From Variovorax sp. dw_308 (GTDB lineage: Bacteria > Pseudomonadota > Gammaproteobacteria > Burkholderiales > Burkholderiaceae_C), in assembly GCF_019207085.1 (NCBI RefSeq), contig NZ_JAATOM010000006.1, positions 248,001-312,000 of the forward strand: a DNA stretch of 64,000 nt. The letters are read 5' to 3'. This document shows, piece by piece, positions 23,469-33,902 of this stretch (the first letter of the stretch is position 1; every line of letters starts with the position of its first letter). The notes below the pieces were generated by a model. It was not told the origin of the DNA. It saw nothing but the letters and a program-made list of their open reading frames with translations, and searched no databases. The translations under genes were made by a program, and so were the position numbers.

Positions 23469-24626
23469 ATGAACATCCCGAGCGCCGATTGGGTCAACCC
23501 GCTGATCCAGCTGCTGGAGGCCGTGCAACTCGCCGTGCTGCGGCTGTTGTCGTGGGCGGGTCTGGCGGGCACCAGCGAGGGCCAGCCGGCATGGCCGTGG
23601 ACGGTGCGGCTGACGGGCGAGAACCTGCTGATCGACCTGGGACAGGCGCGGCGCCTTGCATGGACGCTCGGGCTGCTGGCGCTTGCTTTCATCGTGCTGC
23701 TGCTCGCGCTGCTGTGGCGGCGGCGTCGGTGGTGGCTCATCGCCACGGTGCCCCTGCTGCTGCTGATCGCGCCCCGGCCCGACGCCGGCGTGCTGCTGGC
23801 GCCCGCGCAACCGACGAGCTTTCATCGCTCGCCCACCGGCTTCAGCGCGGCGTCGATTTCACAAGGCCGCGCGCTCTATGCGCAGCACTGCGTGGCATGC
23901 CACGGCGCAGACGGCCGCGGCGGACCGCTCGCGTCGGCGCAACCCGTGTGGCCGCCGAATCTTTCCGGTCCGCTGCTGTGGCGGCGCGCCGATGGCGATG
24001 TGCTCTGGCGCATCCTGCACGGCACGCACGACCGGCGCGGCCACGCGACCATGCCGGCCTTCGCCGACAGCCTCGATGCGCAGGACGCGTGGGCGCTGAT
24101 CGATTTCATGAAAGCCAATGCCGCCGGCCAGAGCCTGCGCGCGACCGGCGCATGGGCACAGCCCGTCGCCCTGCCCGGCACGACGGTGCGCTGCGACGGC
24201 CGTGCGCCGAGGGCGCTTTCCAGCTGGCGCGGCCAGCGCGTTCGCATCGTGCTGGCCGATGCATCGAGCGCACTGCCGGTCGAAGACCCGCGCCTCGCAA
24301 CCGTGGTCGTCCGCACCGCGCCGCGCTTGCCGTCGACGCCGGCAGCCGACTGCGAAGTCGACGATGCCGAGCTACGCGACGCCCTCGCGCTGATCGCCGG
24401 CAGCGACGCGCTCCCCGGCCTGCAACTGATTGCCGACCGCGATGGATGGCTGCGCGCACGCAGCGGGCCGGGCCAGGCCGCATGGTCCGAAGACGACTTG
24501 ATCTGCCGCACCGATCTCGCACCCCGGGCCGCCGAACGCGCACCCGCCAGCGATGGCCTGGGCGCGCTCATCGCACGAATCGATGCCGAGCCGGTGCGTT
24601 TCGTCAAGGGCGGGTTCGCTCACTAG
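23469..24626 (+). CDS. Membrane-anchored c-type cytochrome
   Basis: A 385-residue protein. Two hydrophobic segments lie at about 63-82 and 90-110, separated by the basic RRRRWW. A class I cytochrome c domain follows with the haem motif CVACH at 141-145 and a likely axial methionine M195 in ATMPAF. The C-terminal 160 residues are poorly conserved, with single cysteines at 223 and later, and have no recognised fold. It is 58 bp after the sulfonate ATPase in the same direction and likely the last gene of the operon. A role as electron carrier for oxidation of sulfite or another product released from sulfonates is plausible but unproven. A palindromic element begins at its stop codon. Confidence 0.75.
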   Translation: MNIPSADWVNPLIQLLEAVQLAVLRLLSWAGLAGTSEGQPAWPWTVRLTGENLLIDLGQARRLAWTLGLLALAFIVLLLALLWRRRRWWLIATVPLLLLIAPRPDAGVLLAPAQPTSFHRSPTGFSAASISQGRALYAQHCVACHGADGRGGPLASAQPVWPPNLSGPLLWRRADGDVLWRILHGTHDRRGHATMPAFADSLDAQDAWALIDFMKANAAGQSLRATGAWAQPVALPGTTVRCDGRAPRALSSWRGQRVRIVLADASSALPVEDPRLATVVVRTAPRLPSTPAADCEVDDAELRDALALIAGSDALPGLQLIADRDGWLRARSGPGQAAWSEDDLICRTDLAPRAAERAPASDGLGALIARIDAEPVRFVKGGFAH

Positions 24627-24748
24627 AAGTCATGAATCTTTCTACTGCGGCCACCGATCTCGGGCCCGCGGTCCTCACCGCGCGAGAGTGCGGTTCCGGT
24701 CCGCAGACCCGACCTCGGCGCCCTCGCTACGAAATCTTCACGACTTCT
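24625..24748. repeat. Palindromic structured element, left member of an inverted pair
   Basis: A 124-bp near-palindrome. Terminal arms AGAAGTCATGAATCTTTC and GAAATCTTCACGACTTCT pair with few mismatches, and the interior folds around ACCGC...GCGGT. Its central ~100 bp is about 90% identical, in inverted orientation, to 25789-25911, so the two flank the orphan SBP gene. The outer arms differ between copies but remain complementary within each copy. It overlaps the cytochrome stop codon and probably ends that operon. Confidence 0.75.
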
Positions 24749-24784
24749 GCCGCTTCAACTTTCACTCAACCAAGGACTTCGCAC

Positions 24785-25738
24785 ATGACTTCATCCAGCC
24801 ACACCTCGCGCCGCCGCTTCATCGCCGGCACCGCCGCCACGTTCATCGCGTTGCCCACGCTGCATGCCCAAACCCGCCCCGTGCTCAAGGCCGGCGACCA
24901 GAAGGGCGGCCTGCGCGCGTTGCTCGAAGCGGCCGGCGGCCTCGAAGGCGTGGGCTATGACATCCAGTGGTCGGAGTTCCCGGCCGCCGCGCCGCTGGCC
25001 GAGGCGCTGAACGCCCAGGCCGTCGACTCCGGCCCCATCGGCGATGCGCCCTTGATCTTCGCGCTGGCGGCCGGCACGCGCGTGAAGGCCATCGGCGCGA
25101 ACCGTTCGGACTCCTACGGCACGGCCGTGCTGGTGCGGCCCGATTCGACGCTCAAGACCGCCGCCGATCTCAAGGGCAAGAGCATCGCCACCAACCGCGG
25201 CTCCATCGGCCATTACGTCACGCTGAAGGCCATCACCTCGGCGGGCCTGAAGCCGGAGGACGTGAACATCCGCTTCCTCGCACCCGCGGATGCCAAGCTG
25301 GCGCTGACCCAGGGTTCAGTGGATGCATGGGCAACGTGGGAGCCCTACACCGCGCTGGCCGAAACCAGCCAGCATGCGCGCGTGCTGGTGAGCGGTCGTG
25401 GCCTGCTGCCAGGCCTGAGCTACCTGGCCGCGACCGATGCGGCCATCGCGTCCAAGCGTCCGGTGCTGCAGGACTTCCTGCAGCGCGTGGTGAAGGCGCA
25501 AGTCTGGTCCTACCGCAACGTCGATGCCTACTCCAGCACGCTGGCCCGCATCATCGGCATCCCGCCCGAGGCGGCCAAGCTCCAATTCGAGCGGCGCCAG
25601 CAGCAGTGGATCGCGATCGACGCCAAGGTGATCGCGGACCAGCAGGCCACCGCGGACTTCTACGAGCAGGTAGGGCTGATCAAGCAGCACCTCGACGTGC
25701 GCGGGACCTTTGATACGGGCTTCGGGACCAGCGCATAA
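24785..25738 (+). CDS. Orphan sulfonate-type ABC substrate-binding protein
   Basis: A 317-residue SsuA-like binding protein: leader MTSSSHTSRRRFIAGTAATF with RRR and cleavage near LHAQT, then VLKAGDQKGGLRALLEAAGG and ADLKGKSIATNRGSIGHYVT. It is a paralogue of the SBP at 15163-16152. It stands alone between the two inverted palindromic elements, with no permease or ATPase, and so probably shares the 21531-23410 importer. The ATG at 24785 gives the signal peptide; a reading that fuses it to upstream sequence passes through the palindromic element and is rejected. Confidence 0.87.
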   Translation: MTSSSHTSRRRFIAGTAATFIALPTLHAQTRPVLKAGDQKGGLRALLEAAGGLEGVGYDIQWSEFPAAAPLAEALNAQAVDSGPIGDAPLIFALAAGTRVKAIGANRSDSYGTAVLVRPDSTLKTAADLKGKSIATNRGSIGHYVTLKAITSAGLKPEDVNIRFLAPADAKLALTQGSVDAWATWEPYTALAETSQHARVLVSGRGLLPGLSYLAATDAAIASKRPVLQDFLQRVVKAQVWSYRNVDAYSSTLARIIGIPPEAAKLQFERRQQQWIAIDAKVIADQQATADFYEQVGLIKQHLDVRGTFDTGFGTSA

Positions 25739-25788
25739 GCGACAAGTCGAGATGGCTCTGCCTTTCCGACCAGATCTCGCGCCGGCCC

Positions 25789-28257
<2,469 letters not shown>

Positions 28258-28295
28258 TCATCTCCGTGCCAAAGACATTTCGCTCATTTGGAATC

Positions 28296-28310
28296 AACGA
28301 ATCGTTCGTT
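28296..28310. promoter_or_regulatory. AACGAA-N3-TTCGTT palindrome upstream of the CysB/Cbl-type gene
   Basis: AACGAATCGTTCGTT is a palindrome 37-51 bp upstream of the regulator start codon, in the katG divergent region. A close relative, AACGAATGATTCGTG, lies at 32741-32755 between the second sulfonate importer and the TauD-like gene. The shared ACGAA-N3-TTCGT core suggests autoregulation plus control of the importer by the same protein. Confidence 0.5.
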
Positions 28311-28346
28311 CCTGAAATGAAGCGCGCCCGCCAGAATCGCCCCATC

Positions 28347-29279
28347 ATGAATTTCCAACAACTTCGCTCGGTGCGAGAAGCCGTGCGAAGCGGCTTCAAC
28401 CTGACAGAGGCCGCGCAGACACTGCACACCTCGCAACCCGGCGTGAGCCGCCAGATCCGCGAACTCGAGGACGAGCTTGGCATCGAGCTGTTCGTGCGCG
28501 CCGGCAAGCGGCTGACCGGACTCACCGAGCCCGGCGGCCATGTGCTGCCGATCATCGAGCGCGTGCTGATGGAGAGCACCAACCTGCGCCACGCAGGCCA
28601 GGAGTTCGTCGCACAGCAGAGCGGCGTGCTCTCGGTCGCGGCGACGCATTCGCAGGCGCGCTATGCGCTGCCCGTGGCGGTGCAGGAGTTTCGCGCGCAT
28701 TACCCCAACGTTCGGCTGCACCTGCACCAGGGCTCGCCCAAGCAGATCGTGCAGATGCTGCTGGAAGGCGAGGTGGACGTGGGCATCGCCACCGAGGCGC
28801 TCGCGGACTATCCGCAACTGCTCGCCCTGCCTTGCTACCGCTGGACCCATTCGGTGATCGTGCCGCCCGGTCATGCGCTGCTCGATGCGCCGCTGACGCT
28901 CGACGCGCTGGCGCAGCATCCGCTGATCACCTACGACACCGGCTTCACCGGCCGCACGCGCATCGACGATGCGTTCGCGCAGCAGGGCCTCACGCCCAAC
29001 ATCGCGCTGGCCGCGATGGATGCGGACGTGATCAAGACCTATGTGGGGCTGGGCATGGGCGTGGGTATCGTGGCCAACATCGCTTACGAGGCGGAGCGCG
29101 ACACGCAGTTGCGGGCGATCGACGCGGGGCACCTGTTTGGCATCAACCTGACCAAGCTGGCGGTGCGGCGCGGGAGCTACCTGCGCGGGTATGTCTATGC
29201 CTTCATCGAGTCGTTTGCGCCGACCTTGACGCGGGCAGTGGTGGACCAGGCATTGAGCGACGAGGCCACGCTGGCATAG
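28347..29279 (+). CDS. LysR-type regulator of the CysB/Cbl group
   Basis: A 310-residue LysR-type regulator. It starts MNFQQLRSVREAVRSGFNLT with the helix-turn-helix TSQPGVSRQIRELEDELGIE, and the effector domain reads ATHSQARYALPVAVQEF, ITYDTGFTGRTRIDDAF and DADVIKTYVGLGMGVGIVA. These match CysB and Cbl, activators of sulfate-starvation genes (cysteine, sulfonate and taurine assimilation) that sense acetylserine, APS or sulfate. The ATG at 28347 gives the family start; an ORF extension to 28266 crosses the palindrome. Its place among four sulfonate-type transport or oxygenase units suggests it controls them. It lacks the OxyR peroxide-sensing cysteines despite lying beside katG. Confidence 0.9.
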   Translation: MNFQQLRSVREAVRSGFNLTEAAQTLHTSQPGVSRQIRELEDELGIELFVRAGKRLTGLTEPGGHVLPIIERVLMESTNLRHAGQEFVAQQSGVLSVAATHSQARYALPVAVQEFRAHYPNVRLHLHQGSPKQIVQMLLEGEVDVGIATEALADYPQLLALPCYRWTHSVIVPPGHALLDAPLTLDALAQHPLITYDTGFTGRTRIDDAFAQQGLTPNIALAAMDADVIKTYVGLGMGVGIVANIAYEAERDTQLRAIDAGHLFGINLTKLAVRRGSYLRGYVYAFIESFAPTLTRAVVDQALSDEATLA

Positions 29280-29434
29280 GGCGCTCAGTCGATACGACTC
29301 CTCGCCTGCGCGCGGAGAGCCCTGGCGCTTCCAGCGTGGTCGGACCGGCCTTAACATCGCGCCTCCAAACTCTTACAGCACCATCCGCGATCGTCTTCCA
29401 GACGCGTTGCGGGTGGGCGTTCCAGGATGCGCGC

Positions 29435-29860
29435 ATGACGAAAAAGCCCGCCGCGAGTGAAGGCGCCTCGGCACCCGAACTCATCTCCAAGCGAATCGCC
29501 GAACTCGGTGACTGGCGCGGTGAAACGCTCGCGCGGATGCGCAAGCTCGTTCACCAGGCCGACCCGGACGTGGTCGAGGAATGGAAGTGGATGGGCACGC
29601 CGGTCTGGGAGCACGACGGCATCATCTGCACCGGCGAGTCGTACAAGGACAAGGTCAAGCTGACCTTCGCCAAGGGCGCGCACCTGAAGGACCCGGCCAA
29701 GCTGTTCAACGCCAGCCTCGACGGCAACCTGCGGCGCGCGATCGACATCGCGGAGGGTGAGGAAGTGGATGCAACTGCCTTCAAGGCGCTCGTGCACGAG
29801 GCGATCGCGCTGAACAAGCTGAAGCCGGCGAAGAAGACGAAGGCCAAGGCAAAAGCCTGA
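29435..29860 (+). CDS. DUF1801 family protein
   Basis: A 141-residue protein with the DUF1801/YdhG-like pattern: RMRKLVHQADPDVVEEWKWM, GTPVWEHDGIICTGESYKDK, VKLTFAKGAHLKDP and FNASLDGNLRRAIDI, ending in a lysine/alanine tail (PAKKTKAKAKA). The fold is a small alpha/beta domain related to iron-binding frataxin-like YdhG; biochemical function is unknown. It follows the CysB-type gene by 155 bp with no clear shared promoter and converges on the sulfonate permease. Confidence 0.82.
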   Translation: MTKKPAASEGASAPELISKRIAELGDWRGETLARMRKLVHQADPDVVEEWKWMGTPVWEHDGIICTGESYKDKVKLTFAKGAHLKDPAKLFNASLDGNLRRAIDIAEGEEVDATAFKALVHEAIALNKLKPAKKTKAKAKA

Positions 29861-29893
29861 GCCATCGGCGGGCTCGATATGGCCCGCCCACCC

Positions 29894-30763
29894 TCAGCGC
29901 TGCTGCCCCCACTTGCGCACGGTCAGCCGCTCCAGCGTCGCGAAGCCGAGACTCTCCACCAGCAGCCCGATCAGCACCACCATCGCCAGCCCGGCGAACA
30001 CGCGGTCGGTATACAGCTCATTGCGGTTCTGGAAGATGTACCAGCCCAGCCCGCCCTTGCCCGACGACGCGCCGAACACCAGTTCCGCCGCGATCAGCGT
30101 GCGCCAGGCAAAGGCCCAGCCGATCTTCAACCCCGACAGGATGGCAGGCAACGCAGCAGGCACCAGGATCTGCAGCACGTAGCGCAGTCCCTTGAGCCCG
30201 TAGTTGCGCCCGGCCATGCGCAGCGTCTCGGGGACGCCCTGGAAACCGGCGTAGGTGTTGAGCGCCAGCGGCCACAGGACAGAATGGATCAGCACGAAGA
30301 CCAGGCTGCCGCGCCCCAGCCCGAACCACAGCAGCGCCAGCGGCAGCAGCGCAATCGCGGGCAGCGGGTTGAACATCGAGGTCAGCGTGCCCAGCAGGTC
30401 GCGGCCGATCTGCGTCGACACGGCCAGCGTGGTCAGCGCGAAGGCGAGCAGCACGCCGGCGACGTAGCCCTGCAGCAGCACCGCCATCGAGATGCCGACC
30501 TTCTCCACCAGCTCGCCGCTCGCCAGCCCTTCGACCAGCGCCTTCGCGGTGGCCGTGAAGGTGGGCAGCAGCAGGTCGTTGTCCTGCCAGCGCGCGGCCA
30601 GTTCCCACAGCACGGCCAGCACGACGAGGATCAGGCCCTTGCGCAGCCAGCCCTGCGCCCACAGCCGCGTCGCGAAGGGCAATGCACGCTCGACCGGCAG
30701 CTCGGTGAACGGCGCGAGCTTCAGTTCGTATTCCGGCCGCACGGGCGGGATCAATGCGCTCAT
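29894..30763 (-). CDS. ABC transporter permease, sulfonate/taurine type
   Basis: A 289-residue permease with about six hydrophobic segments and the ATPase-docking loop MAGRNYGLKGLRYVLQIL near residue 185. N-terminal ~45 residues are polar. It overlaps the ATPase stop by ATGA (start 30763). The SBP-ATPase-permease order here (all minus) is that of the TauABC/SsuACB type. Last gene of the operon, convergent with the DUF1801 gene. Confidence 0.88.
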   Translation of the reverse strand: MSALIPPVRPEYELKLAPFTELPVERALPFATRLWAQGWLRKGLILVVLAVLWELAARWQDNDLLLPTFTATAKALVEGLASGELVEKVGISMAVLLQGYVAGVLLAFALTTLAVSTQIGRDLLGTLTSMFNPLPAIALLPLALLWFGLGRGSLVFVLIHSVLWPLALNTYAGFQGVPETLRMAGRNYGLKGLRYVLQILVPAALPAILSGLKIGWAFAWRTLIAAELVFGASSGKGGLGWYIFQNRNELYTDRVFAGLAMVVLIGLLVESLGFATLERLTVRKWGQQR

Positions 30764-31656
30764 GACGCAGCGCCCTCTTCCTCGAACAGCATGCGATGGA
30801 TGCGCTGCGCGGTCTGCTGGAAATCGGCGCCGCCCAGGCTGTCGAGCGAGAAGCCGTGGCTGTTGATCTCGGCGCGCATGCGGCCCGGATGCGGAGACAG
30901 CAGCGCGATGCGGTTGCCCACCACCAGCGCCTCCTCGATCGAGTGCGTGACGAACAGCAGCGTGAAGCGCACCTCGTCCCACAGCGCCAGCAGTTCCTCC
31001 TGCATCTTGCGCCGCGTTAGCGCATCGAGCGCGGCAAAGGGCTCGTCCATCAGCAACACGCGCGGCTGCATCGCCAGCGCACGCGCGATCGCCACGCGCT
31101 GCTTCATGCCGCCCGACAGCTGGTGCGGATGCACGTCGGCGAACTTCGACAAGCCCACCTTGTCGAGGTAATGCAGCGCGCGTTCGCCGGCCTCCTTGCG
31201 GCCCAGCGTGCGCGAGGCCAGGAGCGGGAACATCACGTTCTGCTTCACCGTCTTCCATGGCGGCAACTGGTCGAACTCCTGGAACACGACGATGCGGTCC
31301 GGCCCCGGCGCGGTGACGGCGCAGCCATCGAGCCGGATCTGGCCTTCGACCGGCGCGATGAAGCCGGCGATGGCCTTGAGCAGCGTTGACTTGCCACAGC
31401 CGGATGGCCCGAGCAGCACGAAGCGATCGGCGGCATGAAGGTCGAAGCTCACGCGATGCGTGGCGCGCACCACGCGTTCCGGCGTGCGGTATTCGAGGCT
31501 GACGCCGTCGACCTGCAGCAATGCGCCTTCGCTGGTTGCCAATGTGCCAGATGCCGATTCGCCATCGGAAGCATCGAGAGACCGAGCCGGCCGCACCGGC
31601 GGCGCAACAGCTTGCGGCGCAAACGGCGCGCCGACCCGCAATGCGCTTTCCGCCAT
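30760..31656 (-). CDS. ABC transporter ATP-binding protein, taurine/sulfonate type
   Basis: A 298-residue ATPase with a 48-residue unconserved N-terminus before LLQVDGVSLEYRT. Walker A GPSGCGKST is at 83-91; FQEFDQLPPWKTVKQNVMFP surrounds the Q-loop; signature LSGGMKQR, Walker B VLLMDEPFAALD and LLFVTHSIEEALVVGNR follow. The last motif is the TauB/SsuB type. The start codon overlaps the SBP stop as TGATG. It powers the permease at 29894-30763. Confidence 0.9.
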   Translation of the reverse strand: MAESALRVGAPFAPQAVAPPVRPARSLDASDGESASGTLATSEGALLQVDGVSLEYRTPERVVRATHRVSFDLHAADRFVLLGPSGCGKSTLLKAIAGFIAPVEGQIRLDGCAVTAPGPDRIVVFQEFDQLPPWKTVKQNVMFPLLASRTLGRKEAGERALHYLDKVGLSKFADVHPHQLSGGMKQRVAIARALAMQPRVLLMDEPFAALDALTRRKMQEELLALWDEVRFTLLFVTHSIEEALVVGNRIALLSPHPGRMRAEINSHGFSLDSLGGADFQQTAQRIHRMLFEEEGAAS

Positions 31657-32681
31657 CAATTGCCCGCCGCGTTCTGCGCGTCGTCGAAGAAGTAGTCCTT
31701 CACCGAGGCGGGCTTGTTCTTGATCGCGCCGACACGATGCATGAACTCGGCCAGCTGGAAGGTGTTCTGCGGCGTGGTCTTGAACTGGACCTCGGGGCTC
31801 TTGATGATCTTCAGCAGCAGGTCGCGGTCGATCTTCGCATTGCTCACGCGGATGTAGATGTCGGCGGCCTTGTCGGGGTTGGCGGTGACGAACTGCGCCG
31901 CGTCGTTCAGGCCGTCGATGAAGGCCTGGTAGGTCTTCGGGTTCTCGTTGCGGAATTTCTCGGTGGCGTAGAGCACCGTGGCGGACGCCGGCCCGCCGAG
32001 CACCTCGTAGGAGTTGAGCACGATGTGCGCGTTCGGGTTGCCGGCCAGCTCCTGCTCCTGGAACGGCGGGTTGCCGAAGTGGCCCGTGATCTCGGTGCCG
32101 CCCTTGATGATGGCGGCGGCCGCGTCGGGGTGCGGCAGCGCGACGCTGATCTTGTCGAGCTTCGCGAACTCCTTGTCGCCCCACAGCTTGGCCGATGCGA
32201 GCTGCAGCACGCGCGACTGCACCGACACGCCGACGGCCGGCAGCGCGATGCGGTCCTTGTCGGTGAAGTCCGCGATGGTCTTCACGTTGGGGTTGTTGCT
32301 GACCAGGTAGTACGGGAAGTTGCCGAGCGAGGCCACGCCCTTCACGTTCTGCTTGCCCTTGGTGCGATCCCACAGCGTGAGCAGCGGGCCGACGCCGGCG
32401 CCGGCGATCTCGATGTTGCCGGACAGCAGCGCGTCGTTGACGGCCGGGCCGCCCGAGAGCTTGACCCATTCGACCTTGGCGTCGACACCGGCCGCCTTGG
32501 CCCGCTTCTCGATGAGCTTCTGGTCCTGCGCCACGTTGAGCAGCAGGTAGACGATGCCGAACTGCTCGGCGATGCGCAGCTGCCCTTCGGCGTGTGCGGC
32601 CAGGCTGCTGCCCAACAAGCCGATGGCGGTGACGAATGCGGCGGCCTGGCGGCTCCACGGGCGGGTATCCAAACGGGGCAT
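31656..32681 (-). CDS. ABC transporter substrate-binding protein, sulfonate type
   Basis: A 341-residue binding protein with a Sec-type signal (MPRLDTRPWSRQAAAFVTAI, cleavage near AAHAEG). The mature start is LRIAEQFGIVYLLLNVAQDQ, with later segments KLSGGPAVNDALLSGNIEIA and ASLGNFPYYLVSNNP, as in the SsuA/TauA group. An in-frame TTG at 32699 would add six residues; the ATG at 32681 is preferred. Divergent from the TauD-like dioxygenase with a 239-bp shared regulatory region containing a CysB-type palindrome candidate. Ligand is probably a sulfonate or aryl-sulfur acid. Confidence 0.88.
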   Translation of the reverse strand: MPRLDTRPWSRQAAAFVTAIGLLGSSLAAHAEGQLRIAEQFGIVYLLLNVAQDQKLIEKRAKAAGVDAKVEWVKLSGGPAVNDALLSGNIEIAGAGVGPLLTLWDRTKGKQNVKGVASLGNFPYYLVSNNPNVKTIADFTDKDRIALPAVGVSVQSRVLQLASAKLWGDKEFAKLDKISVALPHPDAAAAIIKGGTEITGHFGNPPFQEQELAGNPNAHIVLNSYEVLGGPASATVLYATEKFRNENPKTYQAFIDGLNDAAQFVTANPDKAADIYIRVSNAKIDRDLLLKIIKSPEVQFKTTPQNTFQLAEFMHRVGAIKNKPASVKDYFFDDAQNAAGN

Positions 32682-32740
32682 GGTGTTGTGTCGACTCAAG
32701 GACGAAACGATCGACTCTAGGGCGACGGCAGCGCGAACGG

Positions 32741-32755
32741 AACGAATGATTCGTG
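32741..32755. promoter_or_regulatory. AACGAA-N3-TTCGTG palindrome upstream of the second sulfonate importer
   Basis: AACGAATGATTCGTG lies 60 bp upstream of the importer SBP start and 166 bp upstream of the TauD-like start, in the divergent region. It shares ACGAA-N3-TTCGT with the palindrome at 28296-28310 in front of the CysB/Cbl-type regulator. The remaining ~200 bp hold the TTCGCATGCGCGAA semi-palindrome near 32792 and no gene. Confidence 0.5.
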
Positions 32756-32920
32756 GGTTGCTTACTACTCAAACATCTGAGCTTCGATGGTGCGTTCGCA
32801 TGCGCGAAAAGCGAATTTGGTTATCTGGATTGCTTCGTAGCAAAGCGCGTTCTTCAGCGACTCGCGCCCATAGCATTCGTGCCCCATACCGATCCCACGC
32901 ATCCGCAGGAGCACAAGACC

Positions 32921-33877
32921 ATGAGCACGCAGACCCCGTCCGCCATCGATGACACCTTCAACGCCTTCAAGGTCCGCCGCGTGGCCGGCAACATCGGCGG
33001 CGAGGTGCTCGACCTCAAGCTCTCGTCCACCTTGCCCGAGGCCACGCAGGACGAGATCACGGCTGCGCTGGTCAAGCACAAGGTGCTGTTCTTCCGCGGG
33101 CAAAGCCAGCTCGACGACAGCGAGCACCAGGCTTTCGGCGCGCGCTTCGGCAAGACCGTCGCGCATCCGACGGTGCCCTCGCCGCAGGGCACCAAGCTGT
33201 TCGAGCTCGACGCGTCGAAGGGCGGAGGACGCGCCGATTCGTGGCACACCGACGTGACCTTCGTCGATGCCTTCCCGAAGATCTCGATCCTGCGCGGCGT
33301 GACGATCCCGGCCTATGGCGGCGACACCGTCTGGGCCAACACTGCCATCGCCTACGAGCGCCTGCCAGACAACCTGAAGCGCCTGGCCGATTCGCTCTGG
33401 GCCGTGCACAGCAACGACTACGACTACGGCGCCGACCGCGTGCAGGTCGAGGAAGAACGGCTGCGCCATCACCGCAACGTGTTCGTGTCGGCCGTGTACG
33501 AGGCCGAGCATCCGGTGGTGCACGTGCACCCGGTGTCGGGCGAGCGCGCGCTGCTGCTGGGCCACTTCGTGAAGAAGCTGGTCGGGCTGTCGAGCACCGA
33601 GTCGGCGCGCATCTTCGAGCTGCTGCAGAACCGCGTCACGCGGCTGGAGAACACGGTGCGCTGGAACTGGCGGCAGGACGACGTGGCGATCTGGGACAAC
33701 CGCGCCACGCAGCACTTCGCGATCAACGACTACGGCAAGCAGCCGCGCCTGGTGCGCCGCGTGACGGTGCATGGTCAGCCGGCCGTGTCGGTCGATGGGC
33801 AACGCAGCCGCACGCGCAGCCGGCCCGAGGCGACGAATGACGAGCGCATCGATGAGCTGATCACGGCAACAGCCTGA
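32921..33877 (+). CDS. TauD/TfdA-family 2-oxoglutarate-dependent dioxygenase
   Basis: A 318-residue non-haem iron oxygenase. Iron ligands H109 and D111 (SWHTDVTF) and H265 (TQHFAINDY) plus R276 for 2-oxoglutarate keep exactly the spacing of taurine dioxygenase TauD (99/101/255/266). Such enzymes hydroxylate the carbon next to a sulfonate or sulfate group, releasing sulfite or sulfate. A strong AGGAG site precedes the ATG. Divergent from a sulfonate importer and followed 25 bp later by a sugar-type importer operon, so the substrate may be a sulfonated or sulfated carbohydrate or a simple sulfonate. The distance to the importer suggests co-transcription. Confidence 0.9.
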   Translation: MSTQTPSAIDDTFNAFKVRRVAGNIGGEVLDLKLSSTLPEATQDEITAALVKHKVLFFRGQSQLDDSEHQAFGARFGKTVAHPTVPSPQGTKLFELDASKGGGRADSWHTDVTFVDAFPKISILRGVTIPAYGGDTVWANTAIAYERLPDNLKRLADSLWAVHSNDYDYGADRVQVEEERLRHHRNVFVSAVYEAEHPVVHVHPVSGERALLLGHFVKKLVGLSSTESARIFELLQNRVTRLENTVRWNWRQDDVAIWDNRATQHFAINDYGKQPRLVRRVTVHGQPAVSVDGQRSRTRSRPEATNDERIDELITATA

Positions 33878-33902
33878 AGCCCATCACGCACGCGAGGCAA
33901 AT

